DNA from: CALJFL01 sp963669435
GTDB taxonomy: Bacteria; Pseudomonadota; Gammaproteobacteria; Pseudomonadales; Halieaceae
Length of the DNA stretch: 64,000 bases
Assembly: GCA_963669435.1 (NCBI GenBank)
Contig: OY770025.1
Coordinates: 1,054,001-1,118,000 of the forward strand
Direction: 5' to 3'
The notes under the pieces were generated by a model. That model saw only the letters and a list, made by a program, of their open reading frames with translations, had not been told where the DNA came from and did no database searches. The translations under genes were made by a program, and so were the position numbers. How positions within the stretch are numbered: the stretch's first letter is position 1; every line of letters starts with the position of its first letter. Positions 45,722 through 55,345 of this stretch are shown here, one piece after another.

Positions 45722-46198
45722 TCAGATATGCTGCACCTGATCGATTTCGTACTCGATATCGCCGCCGGGTGCCTTAACCGTTACAACGTCACCCTCTTCT
45801 TTGCCAATCAGGGCGCGGGCCACCGGTGAACTGATCGAGATCAGGTTCTCTTTTACATCGGCCTCATCTTCACCCACAATTTTGTAGGTCCTGGTTTCGT
45901 CAGTCTCTACGTTGACCAGGTCGATGGTGGTGCCAAAGATCACTTTGCCGGTGTGCGGAATCGCGCTCACATCGATCACCTGGGCATTGCCCAACTTTCC
46001 CTCGATCTCCATGATGCGGCCTTCGTTAAAGCTTTGCTGCTCACGGGCGGCGTGGTATTCGGCGTTCTCCTTGAGATCGCCGTGCTCCCTCGCCTCGGCG
46101 ATTGCGTCGGTAATTCTGGGGCGATCAACTTTTTTCAGCCGTTCCAGTTCCTCGCGCAGTGCCGCTTCACCGGCCACTGTCATCGGAAATTTGCTCAT
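45722..46198 (-). CDS. greA: Transcription elongation factor GreA
   Basis: Rescues backtracked RNA polymerase by stimulating transcript cleavage. 158 residues with the N-terminal coiled coil (ending near 75) whose tip acids lie in HGDLKENAEYHAA, and the C-terminal FKBP-like domain. Overlaps the carB stop by four bases (ATGA). carA-carB-greA linkage is known from Pseudomonas. Confidence 0.96.
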   Translation of the reverse strand: MSKFPMTVAGEAALREELERLKKVDRPRITDAIAEAREHGDLKENAEYHAAREQQSFNEGRIMEIEGKLGNAQVIDVSAIPHTGKVIFGTTIDLVNVETDETRTYKIVGEDEADVKENLISISSPVARALIGKEEGDVVTVKAPGGDIEYEIDQVQHI

Positions 46199-49100
46199 CC
46201 GCCGATACTCCTGTGCAGATCCTGCAGGCGGTTAACAGTAGTTTTATCGCTCTCGAGTTTAAGGGACATGCATATCGCCTGAGCTGCGGTCAGCGTAGTA
46301 GTGTAGAACACTCTGTGCTGCTCGGCACTTGCGCGGATGGGGGCCGAGTCGGCAATCGCCCGCCGGCCCTCAGTGGTATTAATGATCAGGTCTGCCTCAT
46401 CGTTCTTGATCATATCGACGATATGGGGTCGCCCTTCCAGGACCTTGTTCACCCGACTCACCTCGAGCCCGGCCGCTTCCAGTGCAGCAGCAGTACCGCC
46501 TGTAGCCACCAGCTTAAAGCCCATCGCGTGCAGGTCGCGGGCCACCTCGATGGTGTCAGGCTTGTCGACATCACGCACGCTGATCAGCGCCGTACCCCCG
46601 GTCGGCGGTGCATCTCCTGCCGCCAGCTGCGCCTTGGCAAAGGCATCGGCAAAGGTCTTGCCGGTACCCATCACCTCGCCGGTAGACTTCATTTCCGGTC
46701 CGAGAATGGGGTCGACGCCGGGAAACTTGTTGAAGGGCATCACCGCTTCTTTGACACTATAAAACGGCGGCACGATCTCCTGGGTAAAACCCTGTTCAGC
46801 CAGGGAGCGCCCTGCCATGCAACGGGCCGCAATCTTGGCCAGGGAAGTGCCGATACACTTGGATACAAAGGGCACCGTACGCGACGCGCGGGGATTCACT
46901 TCGATCACGAAGATTTCATCATCCTGCCAGGCCAGCTGTACGTTCATCAAACCGCGCACACCCAGTTCCATTGCCATGCTGCGAATCTGCTCACGCATCT
47001 GGTCCTGAACCACCGGGTCCAGGCTGTAAGGTGGGAGCGAACAGGCGGAATCACCCGAGTGCACACCGGCCTGCTCAATATGTTGCATGATGGCGCCGAT
47101 GACGACCTGCTCGCCATCGCACACCGCGTCCACGTCAATCTCGATGGCAGCGCTCAGGAAGCTGTCCAGCAGCACAGGCGCATCGTCCGAGGCGCGCACC
47201 GCATCGTGCATGTAACGCAGCAAGTCTTCTTCCCGGTAGACGATTTCCATGGCGCGCCCACCGAGCACGTAGGACGGCCTCACCACCAGCGGGTAGCCGA
47301 TTTCCTCGGCCGCTGCTACCGCCTCTTCGGTGCTGCGCACCGTGGTATTGGCCGGCTGCCGAAGGCCCAGTTTCTGGATCATCTGCTGAAAGCGCTCGCG
47401 ATCCTCCGCGCGGTCGATGGCATCTGGCGTGGTACCAATGATAGGCACCCCGGCAGCTTCCAGGTCGCGCGCCAATTTCAGCGGTGTTTGCCCACCGAAC
47501 TGTACGATCACGCCCTTGGGCTGTTCGAGTTCAACGATCTCCAGCACATCTTCCAGGGTCACAGGCTCGAAAAACAGTCGGTCAGAGGTGTCGTAATCCG
47601 TGGAAACCGTTTCCGGGTTGCAGTTAACCATGATGGCTTCATAGCCGTCTTCACGCATTGCAAGGGCGGCGTGCACGCAGCAATAATCGAACTCAATGCC
47701 CTGGCCAATGCGGTTGGGACCACCACCCAGCACCAGGATCTTGTCGCGGTCAGAGGGCGCCGCCTCGCACTCCTGCTCGTAGGTGGAGTACATATACGCA
47801 GTGGCTGACGCAAACTCAGCCGCACAGGTATCAACCCGCTTGTAAACAGGCCGAATACCCAGTCCCTGGCGGTGTTCACGCACCTCGCGTTCCTCTCGCG
47901 CCAACAGCACGGAAAGGCGAGCATCAGAAAAGCCCTTGCGCTTTAACCCGTACATCGCCATGGCATCGATCTCTGCCAGTTCGACATGCTTGAGTCGGTC
48001 TTCGCTCTGGATAATGTCCTGGATCTGCACCAGGAACCACGGATCAACGCCGGAGTACTTGTAGACCTCCTCGAGGTCCATACCGGCGCGAAAGGCATCA
48101 CCCAAGTACCAGATGCGCTCCGCACCGGGGTTGGTCAATTCGGCAATCAATTCCTCGCGCAGGTCCGGGTTGTCGACATCCATCATGTGCTCGAATCCGG
48201 CACTGCCAACTTCCAACCCGCGCAGAGCTTTCTGCATGGACTCCTGGAAAGTACGCCCGATCGCCATGACTTCACCGACAGATTTCATCTGGGTGGTCAG
48301 GCGGGCATCAGCGCTGGCAAACTTCTCAAACGCAAACCGCGGAATCTTGGTAACTACATAGTCGATGGACGGCTCGAACGACGCGGGGGTGGCACCCCCG
48401 GTGATGTCATTTTGCAGTTCATCCAGGGTGTAGCCGATGGCGAGCTTCGCGGCCACCTTGGCAATCGGGAAACCGGTCGCCTTGGACGCCAGCGCGGAGG
48501 AGCGCGATACCCGCGGGTTCATTTCTATCACCACGAGTCGGCCGGTTTTCGGGTCCTGGCCGAACTGTACGTTGGAACCCCCTGTTTCGACGCCGATTTC
48601 ACGCAGCACTGCCAGGGAGGCGTTGCGCATGATCTGGTATTCCTTGTCGGTCAGGGTCTGGGCCGGCGCTACGGTTATGGAGTCTCCGGTGTGCACGCCC
48701 ATGGCGTCAAAGTTCTCGATGGAGCAGACAATGATGCAGTTGTCGTTCTTGTCGCGCACCACCTCCATCTCAAATTCTTTCCAACCGATCAGTGACTCGT
48801 CGATTAACAGCTCATTGGTCGGGGACAGGTCCAGACCCCGGGTGCAGATTTCTTCGAATTCGTCGCGGTTGTAGGCAATGCCGCCACCGGAGCCCCCCAT
48901 GGTGAAGGACGGGCGGATAATGCAGGGGAAGCCAATGGAATCCAGTACCTGGAAGGCCTCTTCCAGACTATGTGCGGTGGAGGCGCGCGGTGTCTCCAGG
49001 CCGATGCGCTTCATTGCCTCGTCAAACAACTGGCGGTCTTCGGCCTTGTCGATCGCTTCCTTGGTGGCACCAATCATCTCCACCCCATGTTCCGCCAGTA

Positions 49101-49419
49101 CGCCTTCGCGTGCCAGATCCAGCGCGCAGTTCAGTGCGGTCTGGCCGCCCATGGTCGGCAAAAGGGCATCGGGTTTTTCAACCTCGATAATGCGCGCGAC
49201 GGTCTTCCACTCGATAGGCTCAATGTAGGTAGCGTCGGCCATGGCCGGGTCGGTCATGATGGTGGCCGGGTTGGAGTTCACCAGGATGACGCGGAAACCC
49301 TCTTCACGCAGCGCCTTACAGGCCTGCGCACCTGAGTAGTCGAACTCGCAGGCCTGACCGATAACAATGGGGCCGGCGCCGAGGATCAGGATGCTGTTAA
49401 GGTCGTTTCTCTTTGGCAT
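46195..49419 (-). CDS. carB: Carbamoyl-phosphate synthase large subunit
   Basis: Makes carbamoyl phosphate for arginine and pyrimidine synthesis. 1074 residues with two ATP-grasp halves (each with a GxGPIxIGQ-type start: ILGAGPIVIGQACEFDYSG and LVLGGGPNRIGQGIEFDYC), an oligomerisation region between, and a C-terminal MGS-like allosteric domain (about 935 onward). No frameshift is seen. Six bases separate it from carA. Confidence 0.97.
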   Translation of the reverse strand: MPKRNDLNSILILGAGPIVIGQACEFDYSGAQACKALREEGFRVILVNSNPATIMTDPAMADATYIEPIEWKTVARIIEVEKPDALLPTMGGQTALNCALDLAREGVLAEHGVEMIGATKEAIDKAEDRQLFDEAMKRIGLETPRASTAHSLEEAFQVLDSIGFPCIIRPSFTMGGSGGGIAYNRDEFEEICTRGLDLSPTNELLIDESLIGWKEFEMEVVRDKNDNCIIVCSIENFDAMGVHTGDSITVAPAQTLTDKEYQIMRNASLAVLREIGVETGGSNVQFGQDPKTGRLVVIEMNPRVSRSSALASKATGFPIAKVAAKLAIGYTLDELQNDITGGATPASFEPSIDYVVTKIPRFAFEKFASADARLTTQMKSVGEVMAIGRTFQESMQKALRGLEVGSAGFEHMMDVDNPDLREELIAELTNPGAERIWYLGDAFRAGMDLEEVYKYSGVDPWFLVQIQDIIQSEDRLKHVELAEIDAMAMYGLKRKGFSDARLSVLLAREEREVREHRQGLGIRPVYKRVDTCAAEFASATAYMYSTYEQECEAAPSDRDKILVLGGGPNRIGQGIEFDYCCVHAALAMREDGYEAIMVNCNPETVSTDYDTSDRLFFEPVTLEDVLEIVELEQPKGVIVQFGGQTPLKLARDLEAAGVPIIGTTPDAIDRAEDRERFQQMIQKLGLRQPANTTVRSTEEAVAAAEEIGYPLVVRPSYVLGGRAMEIVYREEDLLRYMHDAVRASDDAPVLLDSFLSAAIEIDVDAVCDGEQVVIGAIMQHIEQAGVHSGDSACSLPPYSLDPVVQDQMREQIRSMAMELGVRGLMNVQLAWQDDEIFVIEVNPRASRTVPFVSKCIGTSLAKIAARCMAGRSLAEQGFTQEIVPPFYSVKEAVMPFNKFPGVDPILGPEMKSTGEVMGTGKTFADAFAKAQLAAGDAPPTGGTALISVRDVDKPDTIEVARDLHAMGFKLVATGGTAAALEAAGLEVSRVNKVLEGRPHIVDMIKNDEADLIINTTEGRRAIADSAPIRASAEQHRVFYTTTLTAAQAICMSLKLESDKTTVNRLQDLHRSIGG

Positions 49420-49425
49420 GGTCGG

Positions 49426-50568
49426 TCAGGACTCTCCGGCTCTAGCGGCAATCAATTCAATAAAGTGGTCAAACAGCGGGGCCGCGTCGTGCGGGCCGGG
49501 GCTCGCCTCCGGGTGGCCCTGGAAGCTGAAGGCAGGTTTATCGGTACGGTGAATACCCTGCAGGGTTCCGTCAAACAATGACTTGTGAGTCACGCGCAGG
49601 TTTTCAGGCAGTTTGTCTTCGTCGACAGCAAAACCGTGGTTCTGGCTGGAGATAAGCACCGTGTTGTCGTCCAGGTTTTGCACCGGGTGGTTGGCGCCGT
49701 GATGGCCAAATTTCATTTTCATGGTCTGTGCGCCGCTGGCCAGCGCCAACAATTGGTGACCCAGGCAGATACCGAACACCGGAATATCGGTTTGCAGAAT
49801 TTCTTCAATCGCGGTGATCGCATAGTCACAGGGTTCGGGGTCGCCCGGCCCATTGGACAGGAACACCCCGTCCGGCACCAGGGCGAGCACCTCGGCGGCG
49901 GGGGTCTGCGCGGGTACCACGGTCAGACGGCAGCCGCGGTCGACCAGCATGCGCAGGATATTGCGCTTGACCCCGAAATCATAAGCCACAACATGCCACG
50001 ACAGATCATCCGCGCGCGGCTGCTGGTGTCCTTCGCCGAGCACCCAGGAGCCCTCGGTCCAGGTGTAGGGCTCGGCGACCGTTACTTCCTTCGCCAGGTC
50101 CATGCCCTTGAGCCCCTCAAAGTCTCTGGCGGCGGCAATGGCAGCGGCCTCGTCGATGTTCTCGCCCGCCACCAGGCAACCGTTCTGGGCGCCCTTTTCG
50201 CGCAGGATTCGAGTCAAAGCCCGGGTATCGATGTCGGCAATGGCGACCACGCCGCGGGAGCGGAGGTAGTCACTGAGGTCCTGCTCATTGCGGAAGCTAC
50301 TCGCCATCAGGGGCAGGTCCCGGATGACCAGGCCAGCTGACCAGATAGAGGTAGACTCCTCATCCTCCGGCGTCGTCCCGGTGTTGCCAATGTGGGGGTA
50401 GGTCAGGGTAACGATTTGACGGGCGTAGGACGGGTCAGTGAGGATTTCCTGGTAACCTGTCATGGCGGTGTTGAAAACCACCTCTCCTACCGAACTTCCT
50501 TCAGCACCTATGGCTAGGCCTTTGAAGACAGTGCCGTCTTCGAGGGCCAATATGGCAGGACTGGACAA
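49426..50568 (-). CDS. carA: Carbamoyl-phosphate synthase small (glutaminase) subunit
   Basis: 380 residues with an N-terminal CPSase domain and a class-I glutaminase with nucleophile Cys268 in FGICLGHQL, matching E. coli Cys269; the His/Glu pair lies near FQGHPEASPGPHD. The TTG at 50568 has a perfect GGAGG five bases upstream, so the start is well supported. The leader carries an intrinsic terminator, described separately. Confidence 0.97.
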   Translation of the reverse strand: MSSPAILALEDGTVFKGLAIGAEGSSVGEVVFNTAMTGYQEILTDPSYARQIVTLTYPHIGNTGTTPEDEESTSIWSAGLVIRDLPLMASSFRNEQDLSDYLRSRGVVAIADIDTRALTRILREKGAQNGCLVAGENIDEAAAIAAARDFEGLKGMDLAKEVTVAEPYTWTEGSWVLGEGHQQPRADDLSWHVVAYDFGVKRNILRMLVDRGCRLTVVPAQTPAAEVLALVPDGVFLSNGPGDPEPCDYAITAIEEILQTDIPVFGICLGHQLLALASGAQTMKMKFGHHGANHPVQNLDDNTVLISSQNHGFAVDEDKLPENLRVTHKSLFDGTLQGIHRTDKPAFSFQGHPEASPGPHDAAPLFDHFIELIAARAGES

Positions 50569-50590
50569 TCAAACCTCCGTCTTTTCCAGC

Positions 50591-50614
50591 TTCGAGTGCG
50601 CTGCGCGCGCTCGA
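50591..50614 (-). promoter_or_regulatory. GC-rich hairpin just before the carA ribosome site
   Basis: On the minus strand, TTCGAG and CTCGAA enclose a GC-rich loop (50591-50614) immediately after the terminator and 20 bases before the GGAGG. It may affect carA translation or act with the terminator. Confidence 0.4.
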
Positions 50615-50647
50615 AAAAAAGCGAGATGGGAATCCGCATCTCGCTTT
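50613..50647 (-). terminator. Attenuator terminator in the carA leader
   Basis: On the minus strand, AAAGCGAGATG (50647-50637) pairs with CATCTCGCTTT (50628-50618), an 11-bp stem followed by TTTTC. It lies about 45 bp before the carA start and well after the promoter, so it must be passed for carAB-greA expression. Two tiny frames precede it: a TTG frame of ten codons (50706-50674) and ATGAATTAA (50654-50646), whose stop overlaps the stem. Confidence 0.85.
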
Positions 50648-50719
50648 AATTCATAGTCTCTACTCTTGGGCAGTTACACGACTCCCGAGGGATCCCGGGG
50701 GTGCAAAATCTGGCGTGAG

Positions 50720-50748
50720 ATTGTAGGGGATCGCCCAGACAGTGTCTA
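50720..50748 (-). promoter_or_regulatory. Sigma-70 promoter of carAB-greA
   Basis: On the minus strand, TAGACA (50748-50743) and TACAAT (50725-50720) are separated by 17 bp. Predicted transcript start near 50713, giving a leader of about 145 nt. This accounts for part of the 341-bp gap between carA and the next gene. Confidence 0.8.
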
Positions 50749-50839
50749 GGGTACGCGGCGATATTCGAAACCTGACACAGCCTGCGTGGTTACCTTTGCA
50801 CAAAGCACCCCGTTATAGATCGGAGAGCACCTAAAGCGC

Positions 50840-50867
50840 TTGCTTTAATACGGCCTTCGCCTATTAT
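50840..50867 (+). promoter_or_regulatory. Possible promoter of the SDR-TetR pair
   Basis: TTGCTT (50840-50845) and TATTAT (50862-50867) are separated by 16 bp, about 43 bp upstream of the SDR start. Confidence 0.55.
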
Positions 50868-50909
50868 TAGCGCACATCCCAAAAACACAACCAAGCCGGA
50901 AGAAAAAGC

Positions 50910-51746
50910 ATGAGCTACTTTGCGGGCAAGCGGGCCGTCGTTACCGGGGCAGGATCGGGTATCGGCCGCGCGTTAGCGCGCAACCTTAACAGCGCGGGGT
51001 GCGAGTTGTGGCTAAGTGATGTCAACCAGGCTGGCCTGGACGAAACCTGCGTCGGGATGGTGGACATCGATACCCGCGTCCACTGCGCCATGCTGGACGT
51101 CGCTGACAAAACGGCGGTACATAACTACGCTGATGCCATACAGGCACACAGCGGTCACGTAGACCTGGTTGTAAACAATGCCGGGGTTGCCCTTGGAGGC
51201 GGCGTGACCGAGATGGACTACGAGGACATCGAGTGGCTTATGGGTATCAATTTCTGGGGCGTTGTGTATGGCACTCGCGCATTTCTGCCACTGCTGGCAC
51301 AGGCTGAGTCCGGACACCTGGTCAACATTTCCTCCATCTTCGGGGTTGTGGGCATACCCGGGCAGTCCGCCTACAATGCCGCAAAATTTGCGGTGCGTGG
51401 ATTCACCGAAGCCCTTCGGCAGGAAACTGCGGGCTCCAACATACACGTTTGCTGCGTACATCCAGGCGGCATTAAAACCAACATCGCCCGGGACTCTCGG
51501 GGTGGCGACCCACTGATATCAGCCGAGGAGCGGGCGCAGGAGTTCGACAAGGTGGCCCGCACCACGGCAGAATCTGCCGCCGAGCAAATCCTGCGAGCCG
51601 CGCAGAAGCGCAAAAAGCGCCTATTGATCGGGCGCGACGCGCACTACATGTCGCTGATCAGCCGACTGTTCCCAGTGAGTTACCCGCACTTTCTGCCAGG
51701 GCTGGGCAAAATTGGCCTCGGAACTACCGACAATGACGACCAGTAG
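50910..51746 (+). CDS. Short-chain dehydrogenase/reductase
   Basis: 278 residues of the classical SDR family: cofactor loop TGAGSGIGRALARNL at about 12-26, NNAGVALGG, and the catalytic Tyr-x3-Lys in SAYNAAKFAVRGFTEALR. After the core there is a C-terminal extension (KKRLLIGRDAHYMSLISRLFP) often seen in family members acting on lipid or retinol-like substrates. The NAD or NADP preference and the substrate are unknown. It overlaps the TetR gene by 14 bases. Confidence 0.85.
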   Translation: MSYFAGKRAVVTGAGSGIGRALARNLNSAGCELWLSDVNQAGLDETCVGMVDIDTRVHCAMLDVADKTAVHNYADAIQAHSGHVDLVVNNAGVALGGGVTEMDYEDIEWLMGINFWGVVYGTRAFLPLLAQAESGHLVNISSIFGVVGIPGQSAYNAAKFAVRGFTEALRQETAGSNIHVCCVHPGGIKTNIARDSRGGDPLISAEERAQEFDKVARTTAESAAEQILRAAQKRKKRLLIGRDAHYMSLISRLFPVSYPHFLPGLGKIGLGTTDNDDQ

Positions 51747-52389
51747 CGACTCAGCAGCCGTCACCAGGGCCAGCGGCGGTACCCGAGAGAAGCTATTGCT
51801 GACCGCGCTCCACCTGTATGCCACCGATGGCCTGGCGGCCGTATCGCTCAGGCGCATCAGCGCCGAGGCAGGCTCGCGTAACTCTGCCGCCATGCACTAC
51901 CATTTCAGCAGCAAGCTGGGTGTCATCGAAGCACTGGTGGTGATGATCGCCGAGGAACTGGAGACTATCTCCCACAACCTGGATGAGCCTGATAGCCGCA
52001 ACACCGACCTGCGAGGCGCATTACGCAATACCCTCAGGCCACTGGCGGAACTGCCACAGGTACAACCCTGGGGAGCCGATGCGATTCGTTTTATGTCACG
52101 GCTGATCAGTGAAAACAGTGCCGAGCTGGCACAGGTCGTCAACACCGTGTATGAACCCTTCTGGACCAGGGTGGATGAGCAGCTTGCCGAACGCCTACCG
52201 GATATTCCCGATGACCTGCGCCGCCTGCGCCTGATGTTGATGTCAGTGAACGTGATCCATGGCATGGCAGAGGTAGCCTCGCTCTCACACACCCCCCTGG
52301 GGGATCTCAGCCATATGGACAACAGCACCCTGCTCGATCACCTGGTGGACTTCCTGATCGGCGGCCTCAAGGCGCCCACCCGCAAGTAG
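51733..52389 (+). CDS. TetR/AcrR-family transcriptional regulator
   Basis: 218 residues from ATG 51733. N-terminal helix-turn-helix (about 18-65): TREKLLLTALHLYATDGLAAVSLRRIS, then SAAMHYHFSSKLGVIEALV, which is typical. The ligand-binding domain is not diagnostic. It is coupled to the SDR gene and faces no obvious operator, but the 59.2-kb palindromes are a candidate target. A longer TTG-started version (51712) is possible. Confidence 0.88.
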   Translation: MTTSSDSAAVTRASGGTREKLLLTALHLYATDGLAAVSLRRISAEAGSRNSAAMHYHFSSKLGVIEALVVMIAEELETISHNLDEPDSRNTDLRGALRNTLRPLAELPQVQPWGADAIRFMSRLISENSAELAQVVNTVYEPFWTRVDEQLAERLPDIPDDLRRLRLMLMSVNVIHGMAEVASLSHTPLGDLSHMDNSTLLDHLVDFLIGGLKAPTRK

Positions 52390-52509
52390 CATTCCCGGGT
52401 TCAATCCTGGAACCCTGCCAGTAGACCAAGACGGCAGCAGTTTCGGCGTCGCGCTGCCAGTCCGTATACTGGTATCAATGTAATCGTGTAACCAGGCCCG
52501 AAGCGCCAA

Positions 52510-53712
52510 ATGGCAGAGAAAACCCCACCACAATTGAGCCGCCACCAACTCGCTATCCTGATCCTGGCCCTGATGGCTGTCGGTATCGGCCAATCGCTGG
52601 TGTTCGCCATCCTCGCGCCGCTGGGCCGTGAGGTGCAACTGAACGAGGTGCAGATCACCTCCATAATCGCCTCGTCGGCGCTCATATTCGGCGTCGCTTC
52701 TACCTTTTGGGGCCGTTTCAGCGACCGGGTGGGTCGCAAGCCAGTCATCATCGTTGGACTGGTGGGATATACACTCGGCACCCTGATGTTTACCAGCGTG
52801 TTTTACGCGGGGCTCATTGGTGTCATGTCGGGCGTTTCCCTCTACGCCATGGCCCTGCTGGTACGGTGTGCACAGGCGCTGGTCATGTCTGCAACGAATC
52901 CAGCGTGCACCGCTTACGCCGCCGATCACAGCAATCGGGAGCAGCGCACCGGGACCATGGCAAAACTGGGGACCGCCAACAGCCTTGGCATGATTCTGGG
53001 TCCAGCCGTGAGCGGCGCACTGGCCACCTTCGGCTTGTTGGCGCCGCTGTATTTCGCCGCAACACTGGCGGCCGCCGCCGCAGTGCTGGTTTGGCGACAA
53101 TTACCCCGCACGTCCGCCGACCACCTGGTGCCGCGGGAGAAACGCATCCGCCTGAAGTTTACCGACCCGCGACTACGGGTTTACCTGTTCTCCGCCATCG
53201 GTTTATTCGTCGGGTTTTCCGGAATACAGCAGACCCTGGGCTTCCAGTTGCAGGACACCCTGGCACTCAGCGGCATTGAGACGGCGCAGATGACCGGTGC
53301 CGCCCTGATGGTTTCAGCCCTGTTCACTTTCCTGATCCAGGTCACCGTTATGCAGAGGCTGCAGTTGCGGCCACTGGTGTTCGTGCGCCTGGGGCTACTG
53401 GCCATGCTGTTTGGCGCCTCGATCATTGCCAGCTTTGAAACGTTCAGGGTGCTGGCCCTGGGCATGGGATTTCTCGGTACCGGTCTGGGCCTGACCATGC
53501 CGGCCATTGCCGCGGGGGCGTCGCTGGCGGTATCGCCACAGGAACAGGGGGGAGCGGCCGGGCTGGTTGTCGCCTGCCCCGCCATTGGTTTTGTCGTCGG
53601 CCCGGTCTGTGCCGGCGCGCTGTACCAGATAAATGGCTCACTGGCCCCGTTGTTTAGTGCCAGTGTGTTCTTTGCGGTACTGGTGAGCCTGGTGATAACC
53701 GACCGACAATAA
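52510..53712 (+). CDS. MFS transporter
   Basis: 400 residues with 12 probable membrane helices and the MFS motif A GRFSDRVGRKPVI after helix 2. The N-terminal half resembles drug:proton antiporters of the Tet/Bmr type, but the substrate is unknown. A 120-bp gap separates it from the TetR gene, so it could be in the same transcript. Confidence 0.85.
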   Translation: MAEKTPPQLSRHQLAILILALMAVGIGQSLVFAILAPLGREVQLNEVQITSIIASSALIFGVASTFWGRFSDRVGRKPVIIVGLVGYTLGTLMFTSVFYAGLIGVMSGVSLYAMALLVRCAQALVMSATNPACTAYAADHSNREQRTGTMAKLGTANSLGMILGPAVSGALATFGLLAPLYFAATLAAAAAVLVWRQLPRTSADHLVPREKRIRLKFTDPRLRVYLFSAIGLFVGFSGIQQTLGFQLQDTLALSGIETAQMTGAALMVSALFTFLIQVTVMQRLQLRPLVFVRLGLLAMLFGASIIASFETFRVLALGMGFLGTGLGLTMPAIAAGASLAVSPQEQGGAAGLVVACPAIGFVVGPVCAGALYQINGSLAPLFSASVFFAVLVSLVITDRQ

Positions 53713-53737
53713 CGCAGCCGGTATCCCTCGACGGCGC

Positions 53738-54169
53738 TTACATCAACTTTTGTAACGCCGCCCGCAGGGTGTCAGGGATGGCAACGGATTGGTTGCTGGC
53801 ACGATCCACGAACACGTGCACAAAGTGGCCATGGGCACAGCACTGGGGTTCGCCTTCACGAAATATGCCGATGCCGTATTGCACCGAACTATTACCCAGC
53901 CGATCAACACGCAGGCCTGCCTCGATCGCCTGGGGATAGGCGATGGGCGCGTGATACTCGCAACCAGAGTTCACAACAAAACCAACAATCTCACTGTCGG
54001 CGATGTCCAGGCCACCCTCCTCAATCAGGTAGCGGTTGGCGACACTATCAAAATAGGCGTAGTAGACCACGTTATTAATGTGGCCGTAGATGTCATTGTC
54101 TGCCCAACGCGTCGTCAATGGATAAAATGTCGGGTAGTCCGACCGATCTGGCGGTGCGTCACGGGGCAT
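53738..54169 (-). CDS. Acyl-CoA thioesterase (4HBT hot-dog family)
   Basis: 143 residues with the hot-dog thioesterase signature RWADNDIYGHINNVVYYAYFDSVAN (shown in parts: WADNDIYGHINNVVYYAYFD), including the catalytic Asp. Family members hydrolyse acyl-CoA thioesters. Last gene of a leftward group with an Fe-ADH and a quinone oxidoreductase-like enzyme. Confidence 0.85.
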   Translation of the reverse strand: MPRDAPPDRSDYPTFYPLTTRWADNDIYGHINNVVYYAYFDSVANRYLIEEGGLDIADSEIVGFVVNSGCEYHAPIAYPQAIEAGLRVDRLGNSSVQYGIGIFREGEPQCCAHGHFVHVFVDRASNQSVAIPDTLRAALQKLM

Positions 54170-54180
54170 GAATCGGGGTC

Positions 54181-55335
54181 TCAGTAAGCGGCTTGATAGA
54201 TGCCCAAGGCATCTTCGTAACTCACATCCCTCGGATTGTTGATCAAGAGACGCTGCTGCAACATAGCATCCTGCGCCAGCATTTCAAGGTCGCCCTGTTT
54301 GACATCGGCTTGCCTGAGCGTCGCCGGCAGGGCGACGTCGTCAATCAACTGGCGCAACGCATCGATCAAGCTTGCCGTCTTCGCCTCGTCACTGCCGCTG
54401 ACTTCTTCTCCCACCACGATAGGAGCCAGCTCTGCGTAGAGGTGACTGGCCGCGTCGGCGTTGAATGTCAGCACGGCTGGCAGCACCAGCGAATTACTCA
54501 GGCCGTGAGGAATGTGGTAGTAACCACCCAGAGGGTAAGCGAGTGCATGCACCGCGGCGACCGGCGCGTTGGCAAAGGCCTGCCCTGCCAAACAAGCCCC
54601 CAACAGCATGTCGGCACGGGCCTGGCGGTCACCGCCCTGGTGCACCGCAGTGCGAATGCTACCACTGAGCAATGCCAGCGCCTGCCTGGCCAGGTTGTCG
54701 GAGATCGGGTTTTTCTTGTGGCGGGAGGTGTAGGCCTCAATGGCGTGCACCATGGCGTCGATGCCGGTCATGGCGGTAACCGCCGGTGGCAGGCCCAGTG
54801 TCAGGTTGGCGTCCAGCAGTGCGATGTCGGGTAACAGCACCGGAGATGAAACCCCCGCCTTGGTCGTTTCCCCGATGGTAATCACCGCCACCGGGGTCAC
54901 TTCCGAGCCGGTGCCCGCGGTGGTGGGCACCAGAATGAGCGGAAGACGTCCGCCCTCAACCTGCTCGACACCGTAAAGTTCGGCCAGCGGTTGATCGCCG
55001 CCGAGCAATACGGCGACGACTTTAGCCACGTCCATAGAGCTGCCACCGCCTACGGCCAGCACGCCGTCGGCGCCACGCTGCCTACCCAGTTCAGCGGCGG
55101 CCAGCACGGTATCTTCCGGTGGATCCTCACGAACCTGATCGAATAGCAGCACTTCCAGGCCGGCATCCTGCATCACCTGGATAAGTGGCTGTACCAGACC
55201 AATGGCCATCAGGCCCGGATCGGTTACCAGCAGGGGTTTACGCATACGCAGGTCCAGGCAAAGCTGCCCAAGTTCAAGGGCGCAATCAGGCCCGCTGCGT
55301 AACTGGGATACCGTATTAAAGACGAAGCCCTGCAT
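54181..55335 (-). CDS. Iron-containing alcohol dehydrogenase
   Basis: 384 residues of the group III ADH family: NAD-binding GGGSSMDVAKVVA (about 96-108), metal site residues in GIDAMVHAIEAYTS and HALAYPLGGYYHIPHGLSNS. Oxidises alcohols or reduces aldehydes, possibly the aldehyde from ring or side-chain cleavage in the neighbouring pathway. Ten-base gap to the upstream oxidoreductase. Confidence 0.9.
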   Translation of the reverse strand: MQGFVFNTVSQLRSGPDCALELGQLCLDLRMRKPLLVTDPGLMAIGLVQPLIQVMQDAGLEVLLFDQVREDPPEDTVLAAAELGRQRGADGVLAVGGGSSMDVAKVVAVLLGGDQPLAELYGVEQVEGGRLPLILVPTTAGTGSEVTPVAVITIGETTKAGVSSPVLLPDIALLDANLTLGLPPAVTAMTGIDAMVHAIEAYTSRHKKNPISDNLARQALALLSGSIRTAVHQGGDRQARADMLLGACLAGQAFANAPVAAVHALAYPLGGYYHIPHGLSNSLVLPAVLTFNADAASHLYAELAPIVVGEEVSGSDEAKTASLIDALRQLIDDVALPATLRQADVKQGDLEMLAQDAMLQQRLLINNPRDVSYEDALGIYQAAY

Positions 55336-55345
55336 TGTTGACCCC

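Noticed and set aside
46159..47808. Plus-strand frame of 549 codons
   Set aside because: Antisense shadow of carB with no family similarity.
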